Origin: Streptomyces cavernicola
GTDB taxonomy: Bacteria; Actinomycetota; Actinomycetes; Streptomycetales; Streptomycetaceae
Reading direction: 5' to 3'
Assembly (NCBI RefSeq): GCF_029968035.1
Contig: NZ_JASCIQ010000059.1
Span: forward strand, 1 to 36,841
DNA: 36,841 nt
Program-made: the position numbers and the translations under genes
Notes under the pieces: generated by a model
Told to the model about the DNA's origin: nothing
Seen by the model: only the letters and a program-made list of their open reading frames with translations
Databases searched by the model: none
In this document: piece by piece, positions 6,643 through 14,861 of the stretch
Numbering within the stretch: position 1 is the first letter of the stretch
Layout: each line of letters starts with the position of its first letter

Positions 6643-8652
6643 CTACTTGGCGCAGACCGGCTTGTCTGCTTCGACCTTCTGGATTCCCTCCGGCGCCTTC
6701 GACGGAGCGGAAATGGGGGTTCCGGCCTCCTGGAAGTCGTCCCCGAGGACGAGCTTCATCGCCGGCAGACCCTGAGAGTTCTGCTCGCTCTTGCCCGGCT
6801 TCATGGCGGACGCGGGCAGGCCCATGATGTCGGCGAGCCTGCGGGCCTGGTCGGCCTGGTCCCGGTCGTACTCCAGGGTCGTCTTGGCCTGCGGCTTGGG
6901 CGCGTTGCCCAACTGGCTCGACTTCAGGACGCCTTCGTCGGTCTGCAGCCAGGTGACCGTGGACTGCGCGGCGCCCGCCGTCTCCGAGCCGTTGTAGATG
7001 TTGACGCGGACCTCGGAGGCCTCGGACTTCGGGCCCTTGAGCAGGGCGTCCTGCTTCTCCTTCTTCTCCTTCTTCACCTCGGTGAGCGACTTGTCCGCGC
7101 GCAACATCGCGAACAGCGGCTTCGCCTTGGGGTCGTCGAGCAGCACGGTCGCCCCGTCGGTGTTGTCGACGACGGGCGCGGTGACGAAGGAGATGTTCTC
7201 CAGGTCCGCCTTGCTGAGCTCCATCCCGAGGTCCTTGAGCTTGTTCAGGTCGGAGATCTTGGAGTCGACGGTGAGCGCCTTGGTGGCGGCCTCGGCGAGG
7301 TCCAGCATCTTGCTCGGGCTGGTCAGCGTGTCGTTCGACTTCATCTTGCGCATCAACGAGGTGAGGAACTGCTGCTGCAGCTTGATGCGGTCGAGGTCGC
7401 CGCCGAAGCCCACCGCGTGCCGGGTGCGGACGAACGCGAGCGCGTCGTCGCCCTTCACGTTGTGCGGGCCCTTGGGCAGGTTCAGGTGCGACTTGGGGTC
7501 GTTTATGTCCTTGGCGAGGCAGATCGGCACACCGCCGACGGCCGTGGAGAGGGTCTTCACCGCGTTGAAGTCGGCCACCATGAAGTGGTCGATCTTGATG
7601 CCGGTGATCTCGGTGACCGTACGCATCGTGCAGCTCGGGCTGCGCCCGCTCTGGCCGAGGCTCTCGTTGAAGCGGGTCTGGCTTGTGCCCGGGATGGTCT
7701 TCTTCGAGCCGTCGGACTGGGTGGTCGGGCAGTCCGGGATGTCCGTGATCATGTCGCGCGGAATGCTCAACGCGGTCGTGTTCGTACGGTCCTTGGAGAC
7801 GTGCAGCAGGATCGTCGTGTCCGCGTGCCCGGCGCTTCCGCTGTCGCCGTAGCCCGCGTTGCCCTTGCCGGTGCGCTTGTCCGTGCCGATGAGCAGCACG
7901 TTGATCGGGCGGTCCTTGCTGAAGCCGCCGGTGCCCGCGCCGTCGTCGTCGACGGCGGTGATGTTGTCGTTCAGGTGCTGCCAGTAGAGGTAGCCGCCGG
8001 TGCCGGCGGCGAGCAGCAGCAGCGCCAGGGTGCCGCCGCCCCACTTGAGGGCCTTCTGGCCCTTGGACTTCTTCGGCTTGGGCCTGCGCCGGCCGGTGCT
8101 CGGCGGGGCGCTGTCCTCCGGCCGGCCGCGACGCCTGCGCGGTCCGGGCACTTCGTGGCTGGACTCGCGGCTCGACTCCTCGGGCTCCTCCGCGGCCTGG
8201 GACCTGCGACGGCCGGGGCCTGCCGGGCCGCTCGGTCCTGCCGGTCCGCCGATGCCGCTCGGGCCGCCGGGGGCTCCGGGGCCGTTCGGCCGGCCGCGTC
8301 CGCCCGTCACGTCCGGTCCGTTCGGTCCGTTCGGTCCTACGGGTCCGGAAGGACCGAAGGGGCCGGTGGGGCCGGACGGTCCGGACGGTCCGGCGGGACC
8401 GATCGGGCCGCTCGCCGCCGGGAAGCGGCGGGTCGGGGCCGAGAAGCGCGGGCGCTCACCCGCCTCGGGGCGCTCGGCGTTCGGGGATCTGCGGGGCGAC
8501 GGAATTCCCGATGATTGCCCTGCGGAGGGGCTCAGTCGCAGTTCGTAGTCGCCGGTCTGCGGGTTGAGTACCCACTGGTCTGCGGGGTCGATATTGTCCG
8601 CCCGCCCACGGCCTTGCGCGTCCACGGTTGCTTGGTCCTCCGTCGGGGCCAC
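6643..8652 (-). CDS. LCP family ligase 4 with collagen-like cytoplasmic tail and LytR_C domain
   Basis: 669 aa. The GTG start has GGAGGGGGAGG 6 nt upstream. Order: N-terminal segment (1-80) that includes DPADQWVLNPQTGDYEL; 11 perfect Gly-Pro-X triplets (82-114); a second Gly-rich block of 8 Gly-X-Y triplets (124-147); Arg/Lys-rich stretch (148-200); membrane helix (about 202-223); LCP domain (VLLIGTDKR, SIPRDM, KIDHFMVADF, FVRTRH); LytR_C domain from about 547 (VRVNIYNGS). The Arg of the RxD motif is His (HADTTILLHV). The catalytic domain should face outside, so the collagen-like part should be inside the cell. It is probably co-transcribed with LCP 3. The ligase call is secure; the role of the tail is unknown. 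Confidence 0.93.
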   Translation of the reverse strand: MAPTEDQATVDAQGRGRADNIDPADQWVLNPQTGDYELRLSPSAGQSSGIPSPRRSPNAERPEAGERPRFSAPTRRFPAASGPIGPAGPSGPSGPTGPFGPSGPVGPNGPNGPDVTGGRGRPNGPGAPGGPSGIGGPAGPSGPAGPGRRRSQAAEEPEESSRESSHEVPGPRRRRGRPEDSAPPSTGRRRPKPKKSKGQKALKWGGGTLALLLLAAGTGGYLYWQHLNDNITAVDDDGAGTGGFSKDRPINVLLIGTDKRTGKGNAGYGDSGSAGHADTTILLHVSKDRTNTTALSIPRDMITDIPDCPTTQSDGSKKTIPGTSQTRFNESLGQSGRSPSCTMRTVTEITGIKIDHFMVADFNAVKTLSTAVGGVPICLAKDINDPKSHLNLPKGPHNVKGDDALAFVRTRHAVGFGGDLDRIKLQQQFLTSLMRKMKSNDTLTSPSKMLDLAEAATKALTVDSKISDLNKLKDLGMELSKADLENISFVTAPVVDNTDGATVLLDDPKAKPLFAMLRADKSLTEVKKEKKEKQDALLKGPKSEASEVRVNIYNGSETAGAAQSTVTWLQTDEGVLKSSQLGNAPKPQAKTTLEYDRDQADQARRLADIMGLPASAMKPGKSEQNSQGLPAMKLVLGDDFQEAGTPISAPSKAPEGIQKVEADKPVCAK
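8212..8409 (-). repeat. Collagen-like Gly-X-Y coding repeat in LCP 4
   Basis: Bases 8311-8409 encode eleven consecutive Gly-Pro-X triplets. After nine other residues, 8212-8283 encode eight more Gly-X-Y triplets. The DNA is a 9-bp periodic GGNCCN tract. Because the GGNCCN unit is close to its own complement, an antisense frame also reads Gly-Pro-X, but that antisense frame has no credible start or context. Confidence 0.85.
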
Positions 8653-8671
8653 GCGGCGCCTCCCCCTCCAT

Positions 8672-8730
8672 AAAAAAGGCGCCCGGTCACTCGGTCCACA
8701 GTGCGCCGCCGAAACGTGTCGGCCGGGCGC
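8672..8730 (-). terminator. Terminator-like hairpin with U-run just upstream of LCP 4
   Basis: On the minus strand an 8-bp GC stem (8723-8730 with 8679-8686) encloses a 36-nt loop that can form a smaller inner hairpin. It is followed by CC and six T (8672-8677). Next, one base on, comes the LCP 4 ribosome binding site. It can end LCP 5 transcripts. Because it leaves no room for a promoter behind it, it may instead attenuate LCP 4. Confidence 0.6.
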
Positions 8731-8854
8731 ACCGGATCGCTCACGCTATCCGACCAGTTCAGGCCGACGCGACGGCGGTGACACATTCCACTTCCCTACA
8801 ACTGGGCAATACCGCCCTTAACCGACCGCGACTTCAAGCGGTTTGGTGACGCCT

Positions 8855-10855
8855 TTACTCACAACTCGTTCCCGCGGCGGTGTTTCCGCGGAAGGTCGGT
8901 GCAGGGCTCGGAGACCGCGTCGGCTCGTCGGGCTTGTCGTCGCCGGTCGTCCGGGGGGTGACCCGGTCAACACCGGAATCGCGACCTCCGTGCTTTTCGT
9001 CGACCCACGAGCCCTCGTCGTCCCAGTAGCCACCCTCGGACGAATCCTCCTCGTATTCCCCGGATTCCTCGGCGTTCGAGGCGGATTCGGAGACGGGGTC
9101 GGCGGTGGAATCGCCCTCGGGGCCGGTGTCGGACCCGTCGCCCGAGCCCTTCTCGCCGCCACCGGGATCCGAGCCCCGCCGGGAGACCTCGACGGTCGCG
9201 TCGTTGCGCAGCCGGTCGAACAGCCGCCCCGCGTCGGGCTGGACGAGCTCGTCCCGGTTGGGGTCGTACGTGTACGAGCGACGGGGGACGGTGAGGAATT
9301 GCACGCGGTCTGTGGGGATGTTGCGCATGCTGCGCACCAACTCGTACAAGTCGGTCAAACCGGCGATCGCGGGGTCCGTGGTGAGCGAGGAGGTCGCCGC
9401 GTCGAGCACGGGGTAGAGCCGCGTCGGGTTCAGGAGTACGCCGTTGCTGCGCACCTTGTTGACGAGCGCGCCGAGGAACTGCTGCTGCCGGTCCATGCGT
9501 TCGGTGTCGCTGCCGCTGCCGAGGGACTTGCGGGCGCGTACGTAGCCGAGCGCCTCCTCGCCGTTGAGCTTCTGCCGGCCCGCGGCGAGCTTCAGCTTGG
9601 CGCTCTTGTCGTTGATCGGCTCCTTGAGGCAGACCTCGACCCCGTCCACGGCGTCGACCATCTTCTTGAAGCCCTGGAAGTCCACGATCATGTGGTGGTC
9701 GATGCGGATCTTCGTGAGCTTCTCGACGGTACGGATCGTGCAGGCGGCCCCGCCGAACTCGAACGCCCAGTTGAACTGGGCGAGTTGGGGACGCGTGCGG
9801 GAGCCGTCGGGCCGGTGGCAGCCGGGCAGGTTCACCATCAGGTCGCGCGGCAGGGACACGGCCGTCGCGCTCTTCCGGTCGGCCGCGAGGTGCAACAGGA
9901 TCGTCGTGTCCGACCGCTGCGTCCCCGGATCCCGGCCGTACGGGCGGTTGCCCTCCCCGGCCCGGGTGTCCGAGCCGATCAGCAGGATGTTCAGCGCGTC
10001 GTGCACGGTCGGCATGGGCCGCTCCCGCTCGTACCGCTCCAACTCGGCGGCGGTGCCGGTGTCTTCGGTGATGTTCCCCTCCAGCTTCTTGTACAGACTC
10101 CACCCGACGCCGGCGGCGGCGAGCACGACGACGGCAACACCGAGCGCAGCCCAACGAAGCCAGTATTGCGACGTCCAACGGGTCCAACGGGTCCAGCTGG
10201 GCTGGGGGTTGGTTTCGGGGTTGGCTTCGGGGCCGTCGGGGGTGGTGGTGGCTTCGGTGGGCTGGTCGGCGGCGGCGGGTTCTGCGGGCTCCGACGGCTC
10301 GGCGGGCTCGGCAGCTTTGGCGGGCGCGGCGGCCTTGGTGGGTGCTGAGGTCTCGTGAGCCTCTGTCACCTCGGCAGGCACTGCGGCCTTGTCGGCCTTG
10401 TCGGCCTTGTCGGTCTCGGGGGCTTCGGCGGGCGCGGCGGCCTCGGTGGGCGCTGCGGAGCCGTCGGTCCCTGGCGTCCGGGTGGGCTCCACGGCCGCTG
10501 CGGACTCTGCGGGTTCGGGAGCCTCGGCTGTCCCGTCGGCCTCTACGGCCTTGGCGGTGGTGCCGGCGGCACCGGTCTTCGCCGCCTCGCCGGTCTCCGT
10601 CGGCTCGGCGGGGGCTGCTGGGCCCTCGGCCTCGTCGTCCGTCGCCTCGGCGGGGTCTGTGTTCTCGGGAGCGGGTGGGGGCCGCCCGGTATCGGCGGGG
10701 GGCGCGTCCTCGCCCCCCGCCTCCTCGCCCTCCGTCGTCCGCTCGGCCCCGCCGCCCGCCGCCGCAGGCTCGCCCGTGGCCGTGGACCGACTCGCCTCAG
10801 ACACGTCGTCGGCCGGCTGGTCCGGTTCGGCGGGGGTGCCTGCGGTGTCGGTCAC
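8855..10855 (-). CDS. LCP family ligase 5 with long low-complexity tail
   Basis: 666 aa from the GTG at 10855, which has GGTGG 8 nt upstream. A GTG at 10867 is in frame but touches its own purine tract. Residues 1-225 are an Ala/Glu/Pro/Thr-rich cytoplasmic tail with short repeats such as DKADKADKA, ending in a WTRWTRWT motif next to the membrane helix (about 230-255). The LCP domain keeps LLIGSDTRAG, an intact RSDTTILL, SLPRDLMV, IDHHMIVDF and YVRARKS. There is no LytR_C domain. Instead it ends in about 110 residues rich in Gly, Asp, Glu and Ser. The stop is TAA, unusual here. It is the first LCP gene of the minus-strand run 10855-4881 and follows the TIGR03089 gene by about 200 nt. Confidence 0.9.
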   Translation of the reverse strand: MTDTAGTPAEPDQPADDVSEASRSTATGEPAAAGGGAERTTEGEEAGGEDAPPADTGRPPPAPENTDPAEATDDEAEGPAAPAEPTETGEAAKTGAAGTTAKAVEADGTAEAPEPAESAAAVEPTRTPGTDGSAAPTEAAAPAEAPETDKADKADKAAVPAEVTEAHETSAPTKAAAPAKAAEPAEPSEPAEPAAADQPTEATTTPDGPEANPETNPQPSWTRWTRWTSQYWLRWAALGVAVVVLAAAGVGWSLYKKLEGNITEDTGTAAELERYERERPMPTVHDALNILLIGSDTRAGEGNRPYGRDPGTQRSDTTILLHLAADRKSATAVSLPRDLMVNLPGCHRPDGSRTRPQLAQFNWAFEFGGAACTIRTVEKLTKIRIDHHMIVDFQGFKKMVDAVDGVEVCLKEPINDKSAKLKLAAGRQKLNGEEALGYVRARKSLGSGSDTERMDRQQQFLGALVNKVRSNGVLLNPTRLYPVLDAATSSLTTDPAIAGLTDLYELVRSMRNIPTDRVQFLTVPRRSYTYDPNRDELVQPDAGRLFDRLRNDATVEVSRRGSDPGGGEKGSGDGSDTGPEGDSTADPVSESASNAEESGEYEEDSSEGGYWDDEGSWVDEKHGGRDSGVDRVTPRTTGDDKPDEPTRSPSPAPTFRGNTAAGTSCE

Positions 10856-11045
10856 GTCGTGGTCCACCCCTCGTGGCGTAGGCAGTGCGGCCGCGCTCCG
10901 CGTGAAGCGCTCCTACGACCATGGCCCGGCGCGGCCCTCCCTCGCCTGCGGGCCGGGCGCTCACCTGCGCCGGACGGGTGGACTTTCGCGGCCCGCAGCA
11001 GAGGGCGAGGCGGAAGGCGAGGCGGAAGTGATCGACGTACGGGCT

Positions 11046-11066
11046 CTAGGGGGAGACACCCCCTAG
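11046..11066. terminator. Hairpin at the stop codon of the AMP-binding-like gene
   Basis: An 8-bp stem (11046-11053 with 11059-11066) has a 5-nt loop and overlaps the minus-strand TAG at 11063-11065. There is no T-run. It probably separates this gene from LCP 5. Confidence 0.5.
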
Positions 11067-11815
11067 CGCACCGTCGCCGTGACCCGCTCGCTCTCGACCC
11101 GCTTCTCCAGGCCGCCCTCCGCGAGCTGCTCGATGTGCCGGCAGAGCACCACGGACCCGCCGGCCGCGAGCGGCGCGAACAGGCCGGCGGACAGGCCCTC
11201 CCACGTCTCGTACGAGCGGGCCGACAGCAGCCGCGCACCGGCCCCGACGCCCAGCTCCGCCGCGTCGGCGAGCGCGCGCCGTACGACCTCCGCACCCGTC
11301 AGCTCCGTACCGCCGACGGCCAGCGCGGGCGCCTGCGGGTCGACCGGGGCGTACGGCGCGAAGCGGTCGCCCTGGCTCGGCACCTCGACCGCGTAGTCCA
11401 CGAACCCGGCGGGCGGCTGCGGGAAGCGGCCGCCGAGCGGGCGCAGCGCGAGGGCCACCCGCTCGCCGGAGCAGGCGAGGGCGGCGTCGAGGGTGTCCGG
11501 GCCGCTGACGACGAGGTCCGCGTCGGCCGCCGAACCGCCCACGTCGACGAGCACGCCGACCGAGGAGCAGGCGAGCAGCCACACCGCCGTCTGCCAGTGC
11601 GCGGGCAGCAACAGCGCGAGCCGGTCGCCGGGTTCGGCGCCCAGGTCGTCCTGGAGCAGATTGGCTGTCTTGGCCACCCAATTGGCGAAGGTGGCGACGG
11701 ACAATTCGACGCGTTCGCCGGTGGCGTCGTCGTAGAACGTCACGAGAGGGCGGGCCGGATCCTCGGCCAGCGCGGATCGCAGCAGGTCGGCGGGGGTGCG
11801 GTCGGTCGCGTTCAC
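11063..11815 (-). CDS. TIGR03089-type AMP-binding-like protein
   Basis: 250 aa. It resembles only the N-terminal part of acyl-CoA synthetase/AMP-ligase proteins. TFYDDATGERVELSVATFAN and the WVAKTANLLQDDLG...GDRLALLLPAHW stretch match the opening of AMP-binding enzymes. The P-loop-like Ser/Thr/Gly-rich motif and the C-terminal lid with the catalytic Lys are absent. This matches the actinobacterial family known as TIGR03089. Function is unknown; it is unlikely to adenylate substrates by itself. The GTG start has no Shine-Dalgarno but sits 7 nt after TACCCT, so the mRNA is probably leaderless. It is divergent from the amidase gene. Confidence 0.85.
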   Translation of the reverse strand: MNATDRTPADLLRSALAEDPARPLVTFYDDATGERVELSVATFANWVAKTANLLQDDLGAEPGDRLALLLPAHWQTAVWLLACSSVGVLVDVGGSAADADLVVSGPDTLDAALACSGERVALALRPLGGRFPQPPAGFVDYAVEVPSQGDRFAPYAPVDPQAPALAVGGTELTGAEVVRRALADAAELGVGAGARLLSARSYETWEGLSAGLFAPLAAGGSVVLCRHIEQLAEGGLEKRVESERVTATVR

Positions 11816-11828
11816 GGGCGCAAGGGTA
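11816..11828 (-). promoter_or_regulatory. Candidate -10 for a leaderless AMP-binding-like transcript
   Basis: TACCCT (11828-11823, minus strand) fits the actinobacterial TANNNT -10 pattern. It lies 7 nt before the GTG at 11815, so transcription would start on the start codon. No -35 is obvious. Confidence 0.45.
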
Positions 11829-11900
11829 CGCGTCGGGGGCGTCGCGCGTCCGCCCGGTCGGCGCAGCGAAGCGACCGGATCCAGGTCGACGGACCGTCAG

Positions 11901-11915
11901 TTCCCTTCGAGGGAA
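11901..11915. promoter_or_regulatory. 15-bp palindrome in the divergent amidase promoter region
   Basis: TTCCCTTCGAGGGAA is a 6-bp inverted repeat with a 3-nt centre. It lies 61 nt upstream of the amidase ATG in the 160-nt gap between divergent genes. A regulator site is possible; the protein is unknown. Confidence 0.3.
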
Positions 11916-11975
11916 GAGCATCCGGGTGCGTCATACAAAGTGCGGGTATGTCAGGTCTGCCGCACGATCGACGCC

Positions 11976-13478
11976 ATGCGTGGATACCTTGCTTCCTCGA
12001 TCGGCGTCGCCTGTGCGGCAGCCCTGGCCCTGCCGCTCGCCGTGCCGCAGGACGTACGAGCCGCGGTCGCCGCCCCGGCGGCGGAGTCGGCCGGTTCCGT
12101 GCCCGGCTCCACCCAGTCGCTGCCGCTGACCCCGCTCGCCGGCTCCGACCGCGCCGCGGGCTCCGCCGCGACGCAGGGCCTGACCCGGCGCGACGTCCTG
12201 CCGTTCTCCCTGGTCGGCGTCGTCTGGGACGACCCGGCCGCCGAGCTGCACGGCCGCGTCCAGGTGCGCACCCGCGCCACCGGCACCGACCGCTGGTCCG
12301 GCTGGCAGGACGTCGACACCCACAACCAGGAGCACGCCGCCGACCTGGACAGCCAGGAGCGGTCCGGCGCGAAGCTGCGCGGCTCGACGGCGCCGCTGTG
12401 GGTCGGCGACTCGGACGGCGTGGAGATCCGGGTGGAGAGCGCCCCGCCCCCCGCCGCCCGACCCGACGGCGACTCCCGGCACTCCGGCCAGAGCCGACAC
12501 TCCGGCCAGTCCCAGCACCCCGAACACCCCGGCCACTCCGCCGAGTCCGACCGCGCCGACCTCGAACCCGCCGCCGTCAAGACCGCCTCCGTCGAGCCGG
12601 CCTCCGCCGAGCCGACTTCCGCCAAGCCCGCCCCCCTGCCGACCGGCCTGCGCCTCGAACTCGTCGACCCCGGCCAGGACCCGCCGACCCAGGGCCCGCA
12701 GGCCGACGGCGCGAAGTCGCAGGCGCTCAGCGCGGAGAGCGCCGCCAGCTCGGCGGTCAACGCGGACCTCGCCGATATCGGGGCCTCCGTCATCCCCGAG
12801 CAGACCAAGGAGCAGACCGAGAGCGACCTGATCGAGTCCCGCGGCGTCGTCCAGGCCGCGGCCGCGAAGCCGTACATCGGGCCGCGTCCGCGCATCACCA
12901 CCCGCAAGGGCTGGGGCGCGGACGAAAAGCTGCGCGAGAAGAACTTCGTCTACACGAAGTCCGTCCGCGCGGCCTTCGTGCACCACAGCGCGTCCGGCAA
13001 CAACTACAGCTGCTCACAGGCGCCTTCGCTGCTGCGGAGCATCTACCGCTACCACGTGAAGAGCAGCGGCTGGCGGGACTTCGGCTACAACTTCGCCGTC
13101 GACAAGTGCGGAAACATCTACGAAGGACGTGCCGGAGGTGTGGCCAAACCCGTCCTGGGGGCCCACACTCTCGGTTTCAACAGCAACAGCATGGGCATCG
13201 CCGTCCTCGGCACGTACAGCAACACCAACCCGCCGAAGGCCGCGGTGAACGCCGTCGCCCGACTGACCGCCTGGAAGCTCGGGCTGTACGGCGCGAACCC
13301 GAAGGGCAAGGCGCTCCTGAAGTCGGCCGGCAGCAACCTGTACAAGAAGGGCGTGAGCGTCCGGCTCAACGTCATCTCCGGGCACCGTGACGGCTTCGCC
13401 ACGGAGTGCCCGGGGAGCCGGCTCTACGGCCGGCTCGGCAGCGCACGTACGTCGTCGGCCGAGTACCAGGGCCGCTGA
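11976..13478 (+). CDS. Secreted N-acetylmuramoyl-L-alanine amidase, PGRP/amidase_2 type
   Basis: 500 aa. It should cleave the amide bond between muramic acid and the stem peptide outside the cell. Signal peptide 1-29 (MRGYLASSIGVACAAALALP, then an AxA-type site). Residues 70-155 form a domain with FSLVGVVWDDP and DRWSGWQDVD typical of Streptomyces PGRPs. Residues 156-300 are a Pro/Ser/Ala linker with His-Ser-Gly-Gln repeats. The catalytic domain (305-490) has zinc ligands in HHSAS (336-337), GHRD (H470) and TECPG (C478), plus the conserved Tyr in GYNF (371). The ATG lacks a clear ribosome binding site, but the signal peptide fixes the start. It stands alone, close to the LCP cluster, consistent with wall remodelling. 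Confidence 0.93.
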   Translation: MRGYLASSIGVACAAALALPLAVPQDVRAAVAAPAAESAGSVPGSTQSLPLTPLAGSDRAAGSAATQGLTRRDVLPFSLVGVVWDDPAAELHGRVQVRTRATGTDRWSGWQDVDTHNQEHAADLDSQERSGAKLRGSTAPLWVGDSDGVEIRVESAPPPAARPDGDSRHSGQSRHSGQSQHPEHPGHSAESDRADLEPAAVKTASVEPASAEPTSAKPAPLPTGLRLELVDPGQDPPTQGPQADGAKSQALSAESAASSAVNADLADIGASVIPEQTKEQTESDLIESRGVVQAAAAKPYIGPRPRITTRKGWGADEKLREKNFVYTKSVRAAFVHHSASGNNYSCSQAPSLLRSIYRYHVKSSGWRDFGYNFAVDKCGNIYEGRAGGVAKPVLGAHTLGFNSNSMGIAVLGTYSNTNPPKAAVNAVARLTAWKLGLYGANPKGKALLKSAGSNLYKKGVSVRLNVISGHRDGFATECPGSRLYGRLGSARTSSAEYQGR

Positions 13479-13485
13479 ACCGACC

Positions 13486-13514
13486 GGCCGGGGCAGCTCG
13501 GAGCCGCCCCGGCC
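13486..13514 (+). terminator. Hairpin after the amidase gene
   Basis: A perfect 9-bp GC stem (13486-13494 with 13506-13514) with an 11-nt loop begins 7 nt past the amidase stop. No T-run. Confidence 0.65.
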
Positions 13515-13699
13515 CAGGGCTCGCGACCGGCGGAAACGACCAGCAGACGTAACAACACGCACACAGACGCAACTGAAAACGCCCGTGAACGGTCTGCCTA
13601 CACTGACCGGCCGGACCAGACCAGTCCGGCCGCACCCGGACCCGACCAGTCCGGCGTACGACGACAGGCCCCGCCCCCGGCAGGAAGCAGAGGCGAACG

Positions 13700-14782
13700 G
13701 TGACAGAAGCGATCCTCCTGGTCGGCGGCAAGGGCACCCGGCTCAGGCCGCTCACCGTGCACACGCCGAAACCGATGGTCCCGGCCGCGGGAGTGCCGTT
13801 CCTCACACACCAGTTGGCGCGGGCGCGCGCGGCGGGCGTCGAGCACATCGTGCTCGCCACCTCGTATCTGGCCGAGGTCTTCGAGCCGTACTTCGGCGAC
13901 GGCTCCGAGCTCGGACTGCACCTGGAGTACGTCACCGAGGAGGAGCCGCTCGGCACCGGCGGCGCCATCCGCAACGTCGCCTCGCGGCTGCACTCCGCGC
14001 CCGAGGACCCAGTGCTGATCTTCAACGGCGACATCCTCACCGGCCTCGACATCCGCGCCCTCGTCGCCACCCACGAGACCTCCGGCGCCGACGTCTCGCT
14101 GCACCTCACCCGCGTCGAGGACCCGCGCGCCTTCGGCCTCGTGCCCACCGACGGCACCGGCCGCGTGCAGGCCTTCCTGGAGAAGCCGCAGACGCCCGAG
14201 GAGATCGTCACCGACCAGATCAACGCGGGCGCGTACGTCTTCCGCCGCTCGGTGATCGACACCATTCCCGAGGGCCGCCCGGTCTCCGTGGAGCGCGAGA
14301 CCTTCCCCGAGCTCCTCGCCTCCGGCGCGCATCTGCAGGGCATGGTCGACTCCACGTACTGGCTGGACCTCGGCACCCCGCAGGCCTTCGTCCGCGGCTC
14401 CGCCGACCTCGTGCTCGGCCGTGCGCCCTCGCCCGCGGTGCCGGGGAGGCGCGGCGACCGGCTCGTCCTGCCCACCGCCGAGGTCGCCGCCGACGCCAAG
14501 CTGACCGGCGGCACGGTCGTCGGCGCGGGCGCGCGGATCGGCGAGGGCGCCCGGATCTCCGGCAGCGCGGTCCTGGAGGGCGCGGTGGTCGAGCCCGGCG
14601 CGGTCGTCACGGACTCGCTGATCGGCGCGGGCGCCCGCATCGGGGCCCGTACGGTCCTGTCCGGCGCGGTCATCGGCGACGGCGCCCGGGTCGGCGCGGA
14701 CAACGAGCTGCGCGACGGCGTCCGCGTGTGGTGCGGGGCGGAGCTGGGCGACGGCAGCGTGCGGTTCTCCTCCGACCAGTAG
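13700..14782 (+). CDS. manC: Sugar-nucleotide pyrophosphorylase, probable mannose-1-phosphate guanylyltransferase
   Basis: 360 aa. It would make GDP-mannose from mannose-1-phosphate and GTP. The nucleotidyltransferase domain (about 1-235) starts with AILLVGGKGTRLRPLT and has TPKPMVPAAGVPFL, FNGDIL (metal-binding Asp), AFLEKP and YWLDLGTP. Residues 260-345 form a left-handed beta-helix with hexapeptide repeats (GAGARIGEGARI), the eukaryote-like GDP-mannose pyrophosphorylase layout. The GTG start has AGAGG 6 nt upstream. ManB and ManA lie 15-18 kb downstream, which supports mannose over glucose. Family members can use other sugars, so the guanylyl/mannose specificity is inferred. Confidence 0.85.
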   Translation: MTEAILLVGGKGTRLRPLTVHTPKPMVPAAGVPFLTHQLARARAAGVEHIVLATSYLAEVFEPYFGDGSELGLHLEYVTEEEPLGTGGAIRNVASRLHSAPEDPVLIFNGDILTGLDIRALVATHETSGADVSLHLTRVEDPRAFGLVPTDGTGRVQAFLEKPQTPEEIVTDQINAGAYVFRRSVIDTIPEGRPVSVERETFPELLASGAHLQGMVDSTYWLDLGTPQAFVRGSADLVLGRAPSPAVPGRRGDRLVLPTAEVAADAKLTGGTVVGAGARIGEGARISGSAVLEGAVVEPGAVVTDSLIGAGARIGARTVLSGAVIGDGARVGADNELRDGVRVWCGAELGDGSVRFSSDQ

Positions 14783-14861
14783 CCTCCGGCCAGCAGGGCG
14801 GCCCGCGCCCCGCGCGGGGCTACGCTCAGAGGGTCCCGTCCGTCGTACTCCGAGGAATCCC

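Noticed and set aside
8000..8548. Plus-strand collagen-like frame opposite LCP 4
   Set aside because: The Gly-Pro-X reading arises because the GGNCCN repeat is almost self-complementary. It has no start signal and no domain.
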